Part shown: positions 1 to 5,904 of the stretch, piece by piece | How positions within the stretch are numbered: position 1 is the stretch's first letter | Layout of the letters: every line of letters starts with the position of its first letter | Source: an uncultured Chlorobiota bacterium | GTDB lineage: Bacteria; Bacteroidota; Kapaibacteriia; OLB7 | NCBI GenBank assembly: GCA_946481475.1 | Contig: CAMLOB010000153.1 | Location: 1 to 7,978, forward strand | Direction of reading: 5' to 3' | DNA length: 7,978 bases | Made by a program: the position numbers and the translations under genes | The notes under the pieces: model-generated | What the model saw: the letters and a program-made list of their open reading frames with translations, nothing else | Told to the model about the DNA's origin: nothing | Database searches by the model: none

Positions 1-1
1 G

Positions 2-703
2 ATCAAGGCGAAGGTGTCGGGACTTGCCGGCACACGCGAACTGCAGGTCGGACCGGGCAACCTGTTCGGCGATGTGATGGTGCCGGTAGGAATGATTGCC
101 CGACGGACTGCCGTTATAGCAAACACGGGGACCTTCCCGGTGACTCTGACGAACCTGCGGGTCGAGGGTCCCGGCATGGCCGACTACTCGTTCAGATATC
201 CTGAGCGGGGAATCATCGCACCGGGTGGATTCGAATTCATCGAAATCACATACATCCCCATGGTGACCGGGCCGTCCGAGGCCAAACTGGTGATCGGCAG
301 CAATGCAACGGCCGGAGATCTGGAAGTGCTGTTGCAGGGAAGCGCCAGTGGAACCGAGCATCTCGGTTCGGGTGAGGGATCCGCTATCACCGCTCCGCAG
401 AACGGAGCGTTTGAAAGTGCAGGACGACTGGTCGGTGCCGGTGGAATGCATCTGAAGCAGAGCGTTCCGAACCCGGCCCGTGAAAATGTGGAGATCGGCT
501 TCATGCTTCCGGAAGCCGGATACGCCACACTGGATGTCTACGACCTGAGCGGAGCACATGTAAAGAGCATCCTCTCGGAAGAGAGGGAGGCCGGTATTCA
601 GAGCATTACCTTCGACGCCGAAGGTCTGGAGAGCGGCACGTACATGTATATACTGCGTCAGGGAGAGAAGGTACTGACTCGCTCGATGACCATCGTCAAA
701 TAG
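2..703 (+). CDS. Secreted ASH/Ig-like repeat protein with T9SS C-terminal sorting domain (3' end only)
   Basis: The frame is open from base 2 to the TAG at 701-703, so this is the last 233 residues of a longer protein whose start lies outside the window. The first ten residues (I-K-A-K-V-S-G-L-A-G) look like the closing strand of a preceding Ig-like repeat. Residues about 12-114 form one ASH/HYDIN-like (choice-of-anchor D type) beta-sandwich, with L-F-G-D-V near its start, an A-N-T-G turn and L-L-Q-G-S at its end. A Gly/Ser/Ala-rich linker follows. Residues about 150-233 are a type IX secretion sorting domain: N-P at 156-157, D-V-Y-D-L-S-G, then L-E-S-G-T-Y-M-Y and a short basic end (T-I-V-K). 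In this family the tail directs export across the outer membrane and is usually cleaved during surface anchoring or release. The cargo's own function cannot be read from the visible part. GTG at 14 is not a real start. Confidence 0.92.
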   Translation: MKAKVSGLAGTRELQVGPGNLFGDVMVPVGMIARRTAVIANTGTFPVTLTNLRVEGPGMADYSFRYPERGIIAPGGFEFIEITYIPMVTGPSEAKLVIGSNATAGDLEVLLQGSASGTEHLGSGEGSAITAPQNGAFESAGRLVGAGGMHLKQSVPNPARENVEIGFMLPEAGYATLDVYDLSGAHVKSILSEEREAGIQSITFDAEGLESGTYMYILRQGEKVLTRSMTIVK

Positions 704-737
704 GGTAACCCGCAATTCCCGATTTCGAGTGATCAGG

Positions 738-775
738 AAGGTGGGGCGACTCCGGAAGGAGTCGTCTCACCTTTT
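738..775 (+). terminator. Rho-independent terminator after the T9SS-cargo gene
   Basis: Bases 738-753 pair with 758-773 in a 16-bp stem whose only departures are two G-T wobbles. The loop, GGAA at 754-757, is of the GNRA type. A short T run (772-775) closes it, followed by a T/G-rich stretch. It begins 35 bases after the upstream stop and separates that gene from pdxJ, so pdxJ probably has its own promoter between about 776 and 847. I could not identify a convincing one there. Confidence 0.85.
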
Positions 776-847
776 GTAGTTTGTCGGAATCAGGAAGGGA
801 TGAGGCCCTGATCGGTCGCAAGATGAATCTGTAACGTGAGTTCTATC

Positions 848-856
848 GGAGAAGAG
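848..856 (+). promoter_or_regulatory. Shine-Dalgarno site that fixes the pdxJ start
   Basis: GGAGAAGAG lies 6 bases before ATG 863. This purine run favours that ATG over the in-frame GTG at 836, which has nothing comparable upstream. Confidence 0.75.
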
Positions 857-862
857 ACTGCC

Positions 863-1621
863 ATGACAAAATTGAGCGTCAATCTGAACAAGATCGCCAC
901 GCTTCGCAATACCCGGAACAACGGGATCCCGAGTGTGACCCATGCCGCCCACATCGCTCTGGAGGCCGGAGCCGACGGCATCACGCTCCATCCGAGACCG
1001 GACCGGCGACACATCAGGCCGGAGGATGTCTACGAGATTGCGACGCTTATGGGGGAGTATCCCGATGCGGAGCTGAACATTGAGGGAAATCCGTTCCACG
1101 GATTGATGGGGTTTGCCGAGGATGTTCGTCCCGCGCAGTGTACTCTGGTCCCCGACGACCCCGATGCCTTTACCAGCAATCAGGGATGGAAGATCGCGGA
1201 GCATCGGACGGAACTGCAGCAGGTGATCACGCAGCTTAAAGGGTGGGGCTGCCGGGTCAGTCTCTTCATGGATGCAGACTCGGATGAATGGTCCCTTGCG
1301 CGCGAGATCGGAGCCGACCGCGTGGAACTCTACACCGAACCCTATGCCGAGGCCTTTGCCGGAGAGAGTAATGCGGATGAGATGTTGGATCAGTTTGCCC
1401 GGGCTGCCGGCGAGGCTCTGGATGCAGGGCTGCAGGTCAATGCCGGGCACGATCTGAATCTCGATAATCTCGGTCCGTTCCTCCAGAGTGTCGAGGGTGT
1501 GGCCGAGGTCTCGATCGGCCATGCCTTGGTTGCCGATGCTCTTGAGTACGGACTGGCCGGAGCAGTGCGGATGTACCTGTCGGTGATTGAAATGGTGTCG
1601 AGCGGGGGAGAGGAATGGTAA
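863..1621 (+). CDS. pdxJ: Pyridoxine 5'-phosphate synthase
   Basis: PdxJ condenses 1-deoxy-D-xylulose 5-phosphate with 3-amino-2-oxopropyl phosphate to give pyridoxine 5'-phosphate, the ring-closing step of the DXP-dependent vitamin B6 pathway; it is a cytosolic TIM barrel. The 252-residue length is close to the family norm. Family motifs are intact: N-x-N-K-I-A-T-L-R-N-T-R (7-18), L-H-P-R-P-D-R-R-H (42-50), N-I-E-G (72-75), S-L-F-x-D-A-D (133-139), V-E-L-Y-T-E (154-159), N-A-G-H (193-196) and S-I-G-H-A (217-221). These carry the counterparts of the E. coli catalytic histidines and glutamates. The N-x-N-K form in place of the proteobacterial N-I-D-H, and the T-S-N-x-G-W segment (104-109), resemble Bacteroidota-type enzymes. 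Start chosen at ATG 863 because of the SD at 848-856. It stands alone, with no other B6 gene nearby. Its TAA stop lies inside a 7-bp-period repeat block (1614-1683). Confidence 0.97.
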   Translation: MTKLSVNLNKIATLRNTRNNGIPSVTHAAHIALEAGADGITLHPRPDRRHIRPEDVYEIATLMGEYPDAELNIEGNPFHGLMGFAEDVRPAQCTLVPDDPDAFTSNQGWKIAEHRTELQQVITQLKGWGCRVSLFMDADSDEWSLAREIGADRVELYTEPYAEAFAGESNADEMLDQFARAAGEALDAGLQVNAGHDLNLDNLGPFLQSVEGVAEVSIGHALVADALEYGLAGAVRMYLSVIEMVSSGGEEW

Positions 1622-1683
1622 ATGGTAGAGTGGCGGATTTTCGATTGTCGAACGTTGATTGTCAAATGTTTGCCGTCAATTGA
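1614..1683. repeat. Degenerate heptanucleotide-period repeat block A
   Basis: Ten successive 7-base units fill this stretch without a phase slip. Two identical AATGGTA units come first, then GAGTGGC, then a GATTGTC-like series (for example CGATTGT at 1642-1648 and TGATTGT at 1656-1662). It begins in the last codons of pdxJ and runs into the gap before the convergent J-domain gene. I see no obvious terminator hairpin in this 110-base convergent gap. The role is unknown; similar heptamer arrays (short tandemly repeated repetitive sequences) are known from cyanobacteria. Confidence 0.7.
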
Positions 1684-1731
1684 GTTGGGGAGGACGTTGC
1701 GAGCGGAGTTGCGGAACCTTTCGGCTTCACT

Positions 1732-2661
1732 TCAGAACCGACCGCTCAGGTAGACGTCTTCCACAAAACTGTTCCAGGTTTTCCGGACCGATTGCGGATC
1801 GATCTCTTCCTCTCCGTCTCCCATGATCGGCGCCAGAAACCGGTCGCACTTCTCGATCTCCCGTTCGATTCCGGCCAGTTGTTCTTCCAGGTTCCGTTTC
1901 TTCCGGGCGATCCATTCCCCGTCATCGAACTTCTCCCTGATGTTGTACGGCTCCGACTTCCGCATCTCCTGCAGGCGTTTCTTTTCCCTGTCGATCAGTT
2001 CGATCAGCCGGACCGCCTCCTCGGCCGGACTCATCGCTCTTCCATCGATAATCGAACCGATACCGGTCTCGACGACGTTGCAGAGCATGCGAAGCAGATC
2101 AAGGTCTCCCCGCTCGTATCCCGTTCGGGTCATCTCCCAGTAGATCCGCGTCAGCTCGTCCGGTTCGCGACATCGGTCGGGGTGGAGGCGTTTGGCAAGT
2201 TTGCGGTAAAGATCGCGCAGCTCCCGTCGCCGATGGGCGGTCCGTGCCGCCGGGTCGTCGGTTGTCTGTGTGTCGGAAATGCCCGGGATCCGGAATCCGT
2301 TTCCCTCTGCACGCCTCTCCTCGTTTCTGCTCATCCGGTCAACCTGTCCGCGGATTTTCCTGAACTCATTCAGCACTGCCTTCATCGTCAGTTCCACCAT
2401 CTTCCGGTCCAGCTTCTGTCCTCGATCAAGCTTCAGGGCAAAGAGTTCCACCAGACGTTTCCGTTCGCTCATCTCCAGCGTCTTCTGTTCCACTTCCCGC
2501 TCTATGGCACCAAACAGTTCGGTGTAACGGTAGCGGAGGGCCGGAAGCTCCTCGAACGTCAGCCGCATTCGCTCGGCAAGAAGCGAGGCGAGTTCGTTCT
2601 TCAGCAGGACCACCTTCCGGCGCATTGCGAGAGTCTTCGGATGGAGAATCAGTTCGGACAC
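1732..2661 (-). CDS. Coiled-coil protein with a central J-domain (type III-like J-protein)
   Basis: A 309-residue, highly charged, soluble protein with no signal peptide or membrane segment. Residues about 15-75 and 215-275 are Leu/Glu/Lys/Arg-rich helices likely to form coiled coils. Between them, about 145-195, lies a J-domain-like unit: helix L-R-D-L-Y-R-K-L-A-K-R-L, the diagnostic H-P-D at 160-162, then a helix Y-W-E-M-T-R-T-G-Y-E-R-G-D-L-D-L-L. J-domains stimulate the ATPase of Hsp70 (DnaK) through the HPD loop. The Gly/Phe and zinc-finger regions of DnaJ are absent, so it would be a specialised type III co-chaperone with an unknown client. The start is GTG at 2659-2661, because a stop lies three codons upstream; ATG at codon 13 is an alternative and neither has a clear SD. 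It is a single-gene unit flanked by heptad repeat blocks. J-domain call fairly sure; function unknown. Confidence 0.85.
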   Translation of the reverse strand: MSELILHPKTLAMRRKVVLLKNELASLLAERMRLTFEELPALRYRYTELFGAIEREVEQKTLEMSERKRLVELFALKLDRGQKLDRKMVELTMKAVLNEFRKIRGQVDRMSRNEERRAEGNGFRIPGISDTQTTDDPAARTAHRRRELRDLYRKLAKRLHPDRCREPDELTRIYWEMTRTGYERGDLDLLRMLCNVVETGIGSIIDGRAMSPAEEAVRLIELIDREKKRLQEMRKSEPYNIREKFDDGEWIARKKRNLEEQLAGIEREIEKCDRFLAPIMGDGEEEIDPQSVRKTWNSFVEDVYLSGRF

Positions 2662-2715
2662 AAAACTTCAAGGATAATGTTTGCTGCGATATCGGTGGAC
2701 AAGATAAGAGATGCC

Positions 2716-2757
2716 GTATTTCCGATTGTCGATTTTCAATTGTCGAATGAATGAACC
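2716..2757. repeat. Degenerate heptanucleotide-period repeat block B
   Basis: Six 7-base units in phase, including CGATTGT (2723-2729), CGATTTT (2730-2736), CAATTGT (2737-2743) and CGAATGA (2744-2750). Aligned without gaps to block A over 31 positions (from 1638 and 2719), 24 positions agree by my count, and the two blocks have the same orientation on the + strand. They bracket the J-domain gene. Confidence 0.65.
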
Positions 2758-2861
2758 GGATTCTTTCCTCACCGCTTATCGCTCATGCCCTCCTGCACAC
2801 TCGATGTGACTCGATATCTTCCGGTCCGTCCCGGCGTCGGGATAAACCCGCCGGCTACCCA

Positions 2862-2924
2862 TACGGCTGATCACTCACGGCTCAAAGCTCACGGCTCAAA
2901 GCTCCCCCCATTCCCCTGCAACCT
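2862..2924. repeat. Degenerate heptanucleotide-period repeat block C
   Basis: Nine 7-base units, most ending in CT. The core is an exact tandem of a 14-mer at 2874-2901, made of CTCACGG and CTCAAAG alternating twice. Flanking units (GATCACT before, GCAACCT after) keep the phase but diverge. The sequence differs from blocks A and B while the period is the same. Confidence 0.7.
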
Positions 2925-2978
2925 CCAAGATACACAACCCTGCTCCGGTCGTACCGTGATATTCCGTTGGCGAACTCG

Positions 2979-2986
2979 TACTTTTG
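2979..2986 (+). promoter_or_regulatory. Possible Bacteroidota-type -7 element for the rimJ-like gene
   Basis: TACTTTTG matches the Bacteroidota primary-sigma -7 consensus TAnnTTTG exactly and lies 23 bases before ATG 3010, which would give a short leader containing the GGAG site at 3000-3003. The expected -33 TTTG about 19-21 bases upstream is not evident, so this is only a candidate. Confidence 0.35.
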
Positions 2987-3009
2987 CGTGACACTAACCG
3001 GAGCGATTC

Positions 3010-3576
3010 ATGGAACTTCCATCACTCAGGACCGAGCGTCTTCTGCTCAGACCGGCATCGGCGGCGGATGTCTCCGCTCTTGTCGATTATCACAAGCGGA
3101 ACTGGAACCATCTGGAACCCTTCAGTCCGGTTCCGCCGGAGGGATTCTTCACCGAAGAGTTCTGGCGGGTGAAGATGGAGGGGAGCATCGATGAGTTCCA
3201 TCTCGGCACGGCCTGCCGGTTCTTTTTCTTCCCGTCGGCAGAACCGCAGAAGGTTATCGGTCATTGCAGCTTCTCGCAGGTCTTTCGCGGGCCGTTTCAC
3301 GCCTGCTATCTCGGCTATACGGTCGATCACGATTACGAAGGGAAGGGATATATGCGGGAGGGACTCGAAGAGGCCATCCGCTTCATGTTCGAGGAATGGA
3401 ATATGCACCGCATCATGGCAAATTATATGCCCCACAACGTCCGGAGCGGCAATCTTCTTCGTCGCCTCGGATTTGTTGTGGAGGGATATGCGCGGGACTA
3501 TCTGCAGATTGCCGGGAAGTGGGAGGATCATATCCTGACGAGTCTTACGAACAGTCGATGGCGGGAGAACGGATAG
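3010..3576 (+). CDS. rimJ: GNAT N-acetyltransferase, RimJ-like (ribosomal protein alanine N-acetyltransferase)
   Basis: RimJ transfers acetyl from acetyl-CoA to the N-terminal alanine of ribosomal protein S5 in E. coli. This 188-residue protein (E. coli RimJ is 194) resembles it along the length I can recall. It opens with L-R-T-E-R-L-L-L-R-P, the usual RimJ/RimL/GNAT entry strand. From about 92 to 180 it carries blocks nearly shared with RimJ: R-G-P-F-H-A-C-Y-L-G-Y (93-103), H-R-I-M-A-N-Y-M-P-H-N (133-143), R-S-G-N-L-L-R-R-L-G-F (145-155) and W-E-D-H-I-L-T-S-L-T (171-180). The acetyl-CoA pyrophosphate loop is E-G-K-G-Y-M (110-115). The start ATG 3010 has GGAG six bases upstream. It is a single-gene unit. 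The fold is certain and the RimJ subfamily likely; a different substrate cannot be excluded. Confidence 0.9.
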   Translation: MELPSLRTERLLLRPASAADVSALVDYHKRNWNHLEPFSPVPPEGFFTEEFWRVKMEGSIDEFHLGTACRFFFFPSAEPQKVIGHCSFSQVFRGPFHACYLGYTVDHDYEGKGYMREGLEEAIRFMFEEWNMHRIMANYMPHNVRSGNLLRRLGFVVEGYARDYLQIAGKWEDHILTSLTNSRWRENG

Positions 3577-3761
3577 AACATGAGAGATGAAAAGAAATAT
3601 CCGGCTCTGCACACCATTGTGGGCCTGCTGATCGGTTGTTGCGATTGATGAACCTGATGATGGAAGCGACATGAAACATCGGCAAAAGGAAGTCGAGTGC
3701 AATTGTTCGCGACATTGAAAACACCGGCTGTTGATTCCAGCGCTCTCGGTATTTCCGTAAG

Positions 3762-3792
3762 TTGTGATCGGAATCAATGCACTACTTATAAT
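3762..3792 (+). promoter_or_regulatory. Possible promoter of the beta-barrel/CoA-transferase unit
   Basis: TATAAT at 3787-3792 is a perfect sigma-70 -10 box, with TTGTGA (3762-3767) as a weak -35 at a long 19-base spacing. Transcription would start near 3798-3800, almost on the Shine-Dalgarno GGAGAG (3798-3803), leaving an unusually short leader. That, and the non-Bacteroidota form of the box, keep confidence low. Confidence 0.3.
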
Positions 3793-3809
3793 CAGATGGA
3801 GAGCGATCG

Positions 3810-4538
3810 ATGATAATGCTGAAGAAATGCGGATATGTGTGTGCGGCTGTCGCAGGCTTGCTGCTTGCGACGACCGCCGTCCGGCTCCCGGCGCAGGTCG
3901 GTGTCGGTGTCGGTTTGGCCTCTACCGGGGCAGACGTGTTCAAGGTCGGGGGAGAGCTTGAGGATCTTCTGAAAAAGGATGCCGAAGAATTGACCTACGA
4001 CGACCTCAGCGGCGAGGTCGGCTTTTTCGGTAAGGTCGGCTACAAAAAAGGGTTCGGAGGACTCAGGCTGGTGGGCGATATCTCCTATGCCTACTTCCAG
4101 AACTCGCAGATTCGACTGACGACCTTCAACGTCAATCAGGATACCAGCATTTCGGCCACCTTCGAGGTGGGGACGACGCTGATTCCGGTCAGTGCCGGAC
4201 TGGAATACGTTTTTCAGATCCCGACGATCAGGCCCTACATCGGCGCCTATCCGGTCTATACGTTCGTCAACAGAACATTTACCCGGCTGGAAGGAGAGAC
4301 GATTGCCGGGATAGAGAATACGCCGGCCGGAGAGAACGAATTCGGTCTCGGGGTGGAAGGAGGGCTGGAACTTGCCCTGATCAACAACCTGACGTTCGCC
4401 CTCAGCGGTCGCTATACCGTAGCGAATATGTTCTCCACCGATGAGGATGAAGGGACGTTCGGACTGTTCCAGCTTGGATTCTCGGTCTGGTTCGGAGATA
4501 TTCTCGGCAACGAGGAGGACGACGACAGGGACGAGTAG
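3810..4538 (+). CDS. Small outer-membrane beta-barrel protein
   Basis: A 242-residue exported protein. Residues 1-28 are a signal peptide: two lysines (5-6), a hydrophobic core and a likely cleavage after L-P-A at 28. There is no lipobox. The mature part consists of alternating-residue amphipathic strands typical of 8-stranded OmpX/OmpA-like barrels (for example G-L-R-L-V-G-D-I-S-Y-A-Y-F and L-T-F-A-L-S-G-R-Y-T-V), with polar loops between. The final strand (F-G-L-F-Q-L-G-F-S-V-W-F) is followed by an acidic tail ending E-E-D-D-D-R-D-E, so the aromatic residue is not the last one. The specific role (porin, adhesin or structural) is not deducible. The start ATG 3810 sits six bases after GGAGAG; ATG 3816 is a weaker choice. 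The next gene starts 25 bases downstream and is probably co-transcribed. Confidence 0.85.
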   Translation: MIMLKKCGYVCAAVAGLLLATTAVRLPAQVGVGVGLASTGADVFKVGGELEDLLKKDAEELTYDDLSGEVGFFGKVGYKKGFGGLRLVGDISYAYFQNSQIRLTTFNVNQDTSISATFEVGTTLIPVSAGLEYVFQIPTIRPYIGAYPVYTFVNRTFTRLEGETIAGIENTPAGENEFGLGVEGGLELALINNLTFALSGRYTVANMFSTDEDEGTFGLFQLGFSVWFGDILGNEEDDDRDE

Positions 4539-4563
4539 TAGAGGGGAGAAAACGAAGCAACGC

Positions 4564-5484
4564 ATGAAGATTATCGACCTGACGTGGAGACTTCCCGGAC
4601 CCCTTGCAGCCTATTTGCTGGCGAAGCAGGGGATGGAAGTGATCAAATATGAAGACCGGAACCATCGCGACCCTTTTTTGAAATGGAGTTGGGATCCGGC
4701 CTTTGCAGAGGTATACGAAGCTTTTCAGAGACCAAAAGAATTGCGGTTGATCGACTTCGGGGACCCGGAGGATGTGGCCGGGCTGCATCGGGAGATCCGG
4801 ACCGCCGACGCCGTTCTGATGAGCTTCCCTCCCCGGGTGGAGCAGAAGCTGGGACTGACCGAGGAGGAGATCGCCCGCGCATATCGCGGTGCCGGTGTTT
4901 GCTTCACACGGCTCGGCTTCCGGCGCGAGGGGAACGAATCGGCCCACGATCTGAACACGCTGGTGCAGAGCAATCTGTTGAAGATGCATGTTCTGGACCG
5001 GACCGACGACATCATTGCTCCCCCCTTTCTTCCGGTCACCGGTATCTTCTTCTCCCATCACATTGCCGTCACGGTACTGGCGACGGTGCTGGAACAGCAG
5101 GGGAGGGAGGAGCCGATCCAGAACTGGTGCTGGCTTCAGGATGCGGTCGACAACGCACAGGAGGCCTACTATCCGGCGAGCATTCAGGGGAGAACTCCGG
5201 CCACCTTCCTGCACAACGGCCGCTTTCCTTGCTACAACATCTACCGGACCGCCGACGGTGGCTACGTTGCGATGGCCTGCGTGGAGCCGAAATTCTGGTC
5301 CCGGTTCCGGGAGTTGACGGGTCTGACGGATCTGGGGGATGACGACGGTCTGTGTGAAGGAGAGCGGGCGCGGGAGGTGAAGGGGATCATCCTTGAGCGG
5401 ATCACATCGAAAACGGCGACCGAGTGGGAGAATATCTTTGCCGGGGAAAATGTCTGCGTCGATGTCATGATGCCTGCAGGCTGA
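4564..5484 (+). CDS. Short CaiB/BaiF family III CoA-transferase, alpha-methylacyl-CoA racemase-like, lacking the catalytic Asp
   Basis: A 306-residue cytosolic protein related to alpha-methylacyl-CoA racemase (AMACR/MCR) and family III CoA-transferases. The N-terminal fold is clear: I-I-D-L-T-W-R-L-P-G-P-L-A-A-Y-L-L-A-K-Q-G-M-E-V-I-K-Y-E (3-30). A racemase-like core follows: A-H-D-L-N at 127-131, L-Q-D-A-V at 191-195, Y-R-T-A-D-G at 227-232 and V-E-P-K-F-W at 240-245. His128 and Glu241 match racemase active-site residues, but the segment that should carry the catalytic Asp (residues 152-163, P-V-T-G at 157-160) has no acidic residue. It also ends about 50-80 residues before racemases do, at C-V-D-V-M-M-P-A-G, with a hairpin 67 bases later. 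The start ATG 4564 is the first in-frame ATG after the barrel gene; GGGGAG at 4543-4548 is rather distant. Enzymatic activity is doubtful or altered. Confidence 0.88.
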   Translation: MKIIDLTWRLPGPLAAYLLAKQGMEVIKYEDRNHRDPFLKWSWDPAFAEVYEAFQRPKELRLIDFGDPEDVAGLHREIRTADAVLMSFPPRVEQKLGLTEEEIARAYRGAGVCFTRLGFRREGNESAHDLNTLVQSNLLKMHVLDRTDDIIAPPFLPVTGIFFSHHIAVTVLATVLEQQGREEPIQNWCWLQDAVDNAQEAYYPASIQGRTPATFLHNGRFPCYNIYRTADGGYVAMACVEPKFWSRFRELTGLTDLGDDDGLCEGERAREVKGIILERITSKTATEWENIFAGENVCVDVMMPAG

Positions 5485-5551
5485 CCGCGAACGAGGGGAG
5501 AAAATCCCCCGTGCCGAATATCCTTCCATCACCGGCAGCAGTGAGAATTGA

Positions 5552-5592
5552 ACGGGCCCGGAGTTCTTCACAAGGAAGGACTCCAGGCCCGT
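5552..5592. terminator. Hairpin between convergent genes, probable bidirectional terminator
   Basis: Arms 5552-5569 and 5575-5592 pair over 18 positions with one C-A mismatch and one T-G wobble; the loop is 5570-5574. It lies 67 bases past the CoA-transferase stop and 9 bases past the DUF2188 stop on the other strand. The following bases are pyrimidine-rich on both strands but lack a solid T run, so it may be only moderately efficient. Confidence 0.65.
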
Positions 5593-5601
5593 CCTCTGTT
5601 C

Positions 5602-5835
5602 TCATCTCCTGTCGCGAGGCGGAAACGGATCGTTGCCGTGGCTTGCCGCCCTGCGGATTTTTCCCTCCGTATCGTGAATCAGCAGTTCGGTCTTCTGATT
5701 TCTGCTCACTTCCCGTGCATATTCCACCGCTTCGCTTTTGGTCTCGAAGTTTCTGGAGGCGCGTGCGGCTCCTCCTCGTACCACCTTCCAGCCCCCTTGC
5801 GGATGGGGAAGGACATGATGTGTGTTCCCGTTCAT
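5602..5835 (-). CDS. DUF2188 domain protein
   Basis: A 77-residue soluble protein filling one DUF2188 domain: H-H-V-L-P-H-P-Q-G-G-W-K-V (6-18), R-A-S-R-N-F-E-T-K-S-E-A-V-E-Y-A-R (25-41), E-L-L-I-H (50-54), G-K-I (58-60) and the hallmark end H-G-N-D-P-F-P-P (66-73). The family is widespread in bacteria, usually as single small proteins, and has no established biochemical function. The frame is open further upstream, to an ATG at 5928, but homology begins just after ATG 5835, and GGGGA lies 5 bases before it, so I start there. It converges on the CoA-transferase gene. It is a single-gene unit. Confidence 0.87.
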   Translation of the reverse strand: MNGNTHHVLPHPQGGWKVVRGGAARASRNFETKSEAVEYAREVSRNQKTELLIHDTEGKIRRAASHGNDPFPPRDRR

Positions 5836-5840
5836 ACGTA

Positions 5841-5845
5841 TCCCC
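5841..5845 (-). promoter_or_regulatory. Shine-Dalgarno site that supports the DUF2188 start
   Basis: GGGGA on the minus strand lies 5 bases before ATG 5835. It favours this start over the longer frame, whose extra N-terminal residues are low-complexity and unlike the family. Confidence 0.55.
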
Positions 5846-5904
5846 GTCGTATAGTGATGACAATATCTGTCGGAGCCTGAGGTTCCGGCCGATTCCGGAT
5901 CATT

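Larger units (their letters stand above)
2662..3009. other. Gene-free region between divergent J-domain and rimJ-like genes
   Basis: About 350 bases separate the two divergent starts. They contain heptad-period blocks B (2716-2757) and C (2862-2924), a possible Bacteroidota-type promoter element (2979-2986) and the rimJ Shine-Dalgarno (GGAG at 3000-3003). I find no convincing coding sequence: the short open frames here lack ribosome sites and recognisable protein features. No clear promoter for the leftward J-domain gene was found. Confidence 0.7.

Noticed and set aside
732..798. Ten-base direct repeat ATCAGGAAGG at 732-741 and 789-798
   Set aside because: Short, one copy overlaps the terminator stem, and no function or conservation can be argued; probably chance.
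767..1522. 251-codon open frame on the minus strand opposite pdxJ
   Set aside because: It overlaps an unmistakable pdxJ and begins within its coding region; an antisense shadow.
1792..2754. 320-codon open frame on the + strand opposite the J-domain gene
   Set aside because: Its translation has no recognisable domain and mirrors the opposite-strand gene, whose product has a coherent J-domain and coiled coils.
2862..2924. CRISPR-like repeat array
   Set aside because: Units are 7-14 bases, contiguous and degenerate, with no spacers and no cas genes nearby.
3022..3777. 251-codon open frame on the minus strand opposite the rimJ-like gene
   Set aside because: The + strand product matches RimJ almost throughout; the minus product has no domain or ribosome site.
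5485..5551. Possible frameshift continuing the CoA-transferase C-terminus
   Set aside because: The alternative frame after the stop reads into Ser/Arg/Pro-rich sequence without racemase-like motifs, and a hairpin begins within 70 bases.
4402..5571. 389-codon open frame on the minus strand opposite the CoA-transferase
   Set aside because: It spans the end of one real gene and all of another, is rich in Pro/Arg/His/Gln as antisense frames are, and shows no domain.
5859..5871. Small dyad GACA/TGTC as an operator before the DUF2188 gene
   Set aside because: Only four-base arms around five bases; expected often by chance.
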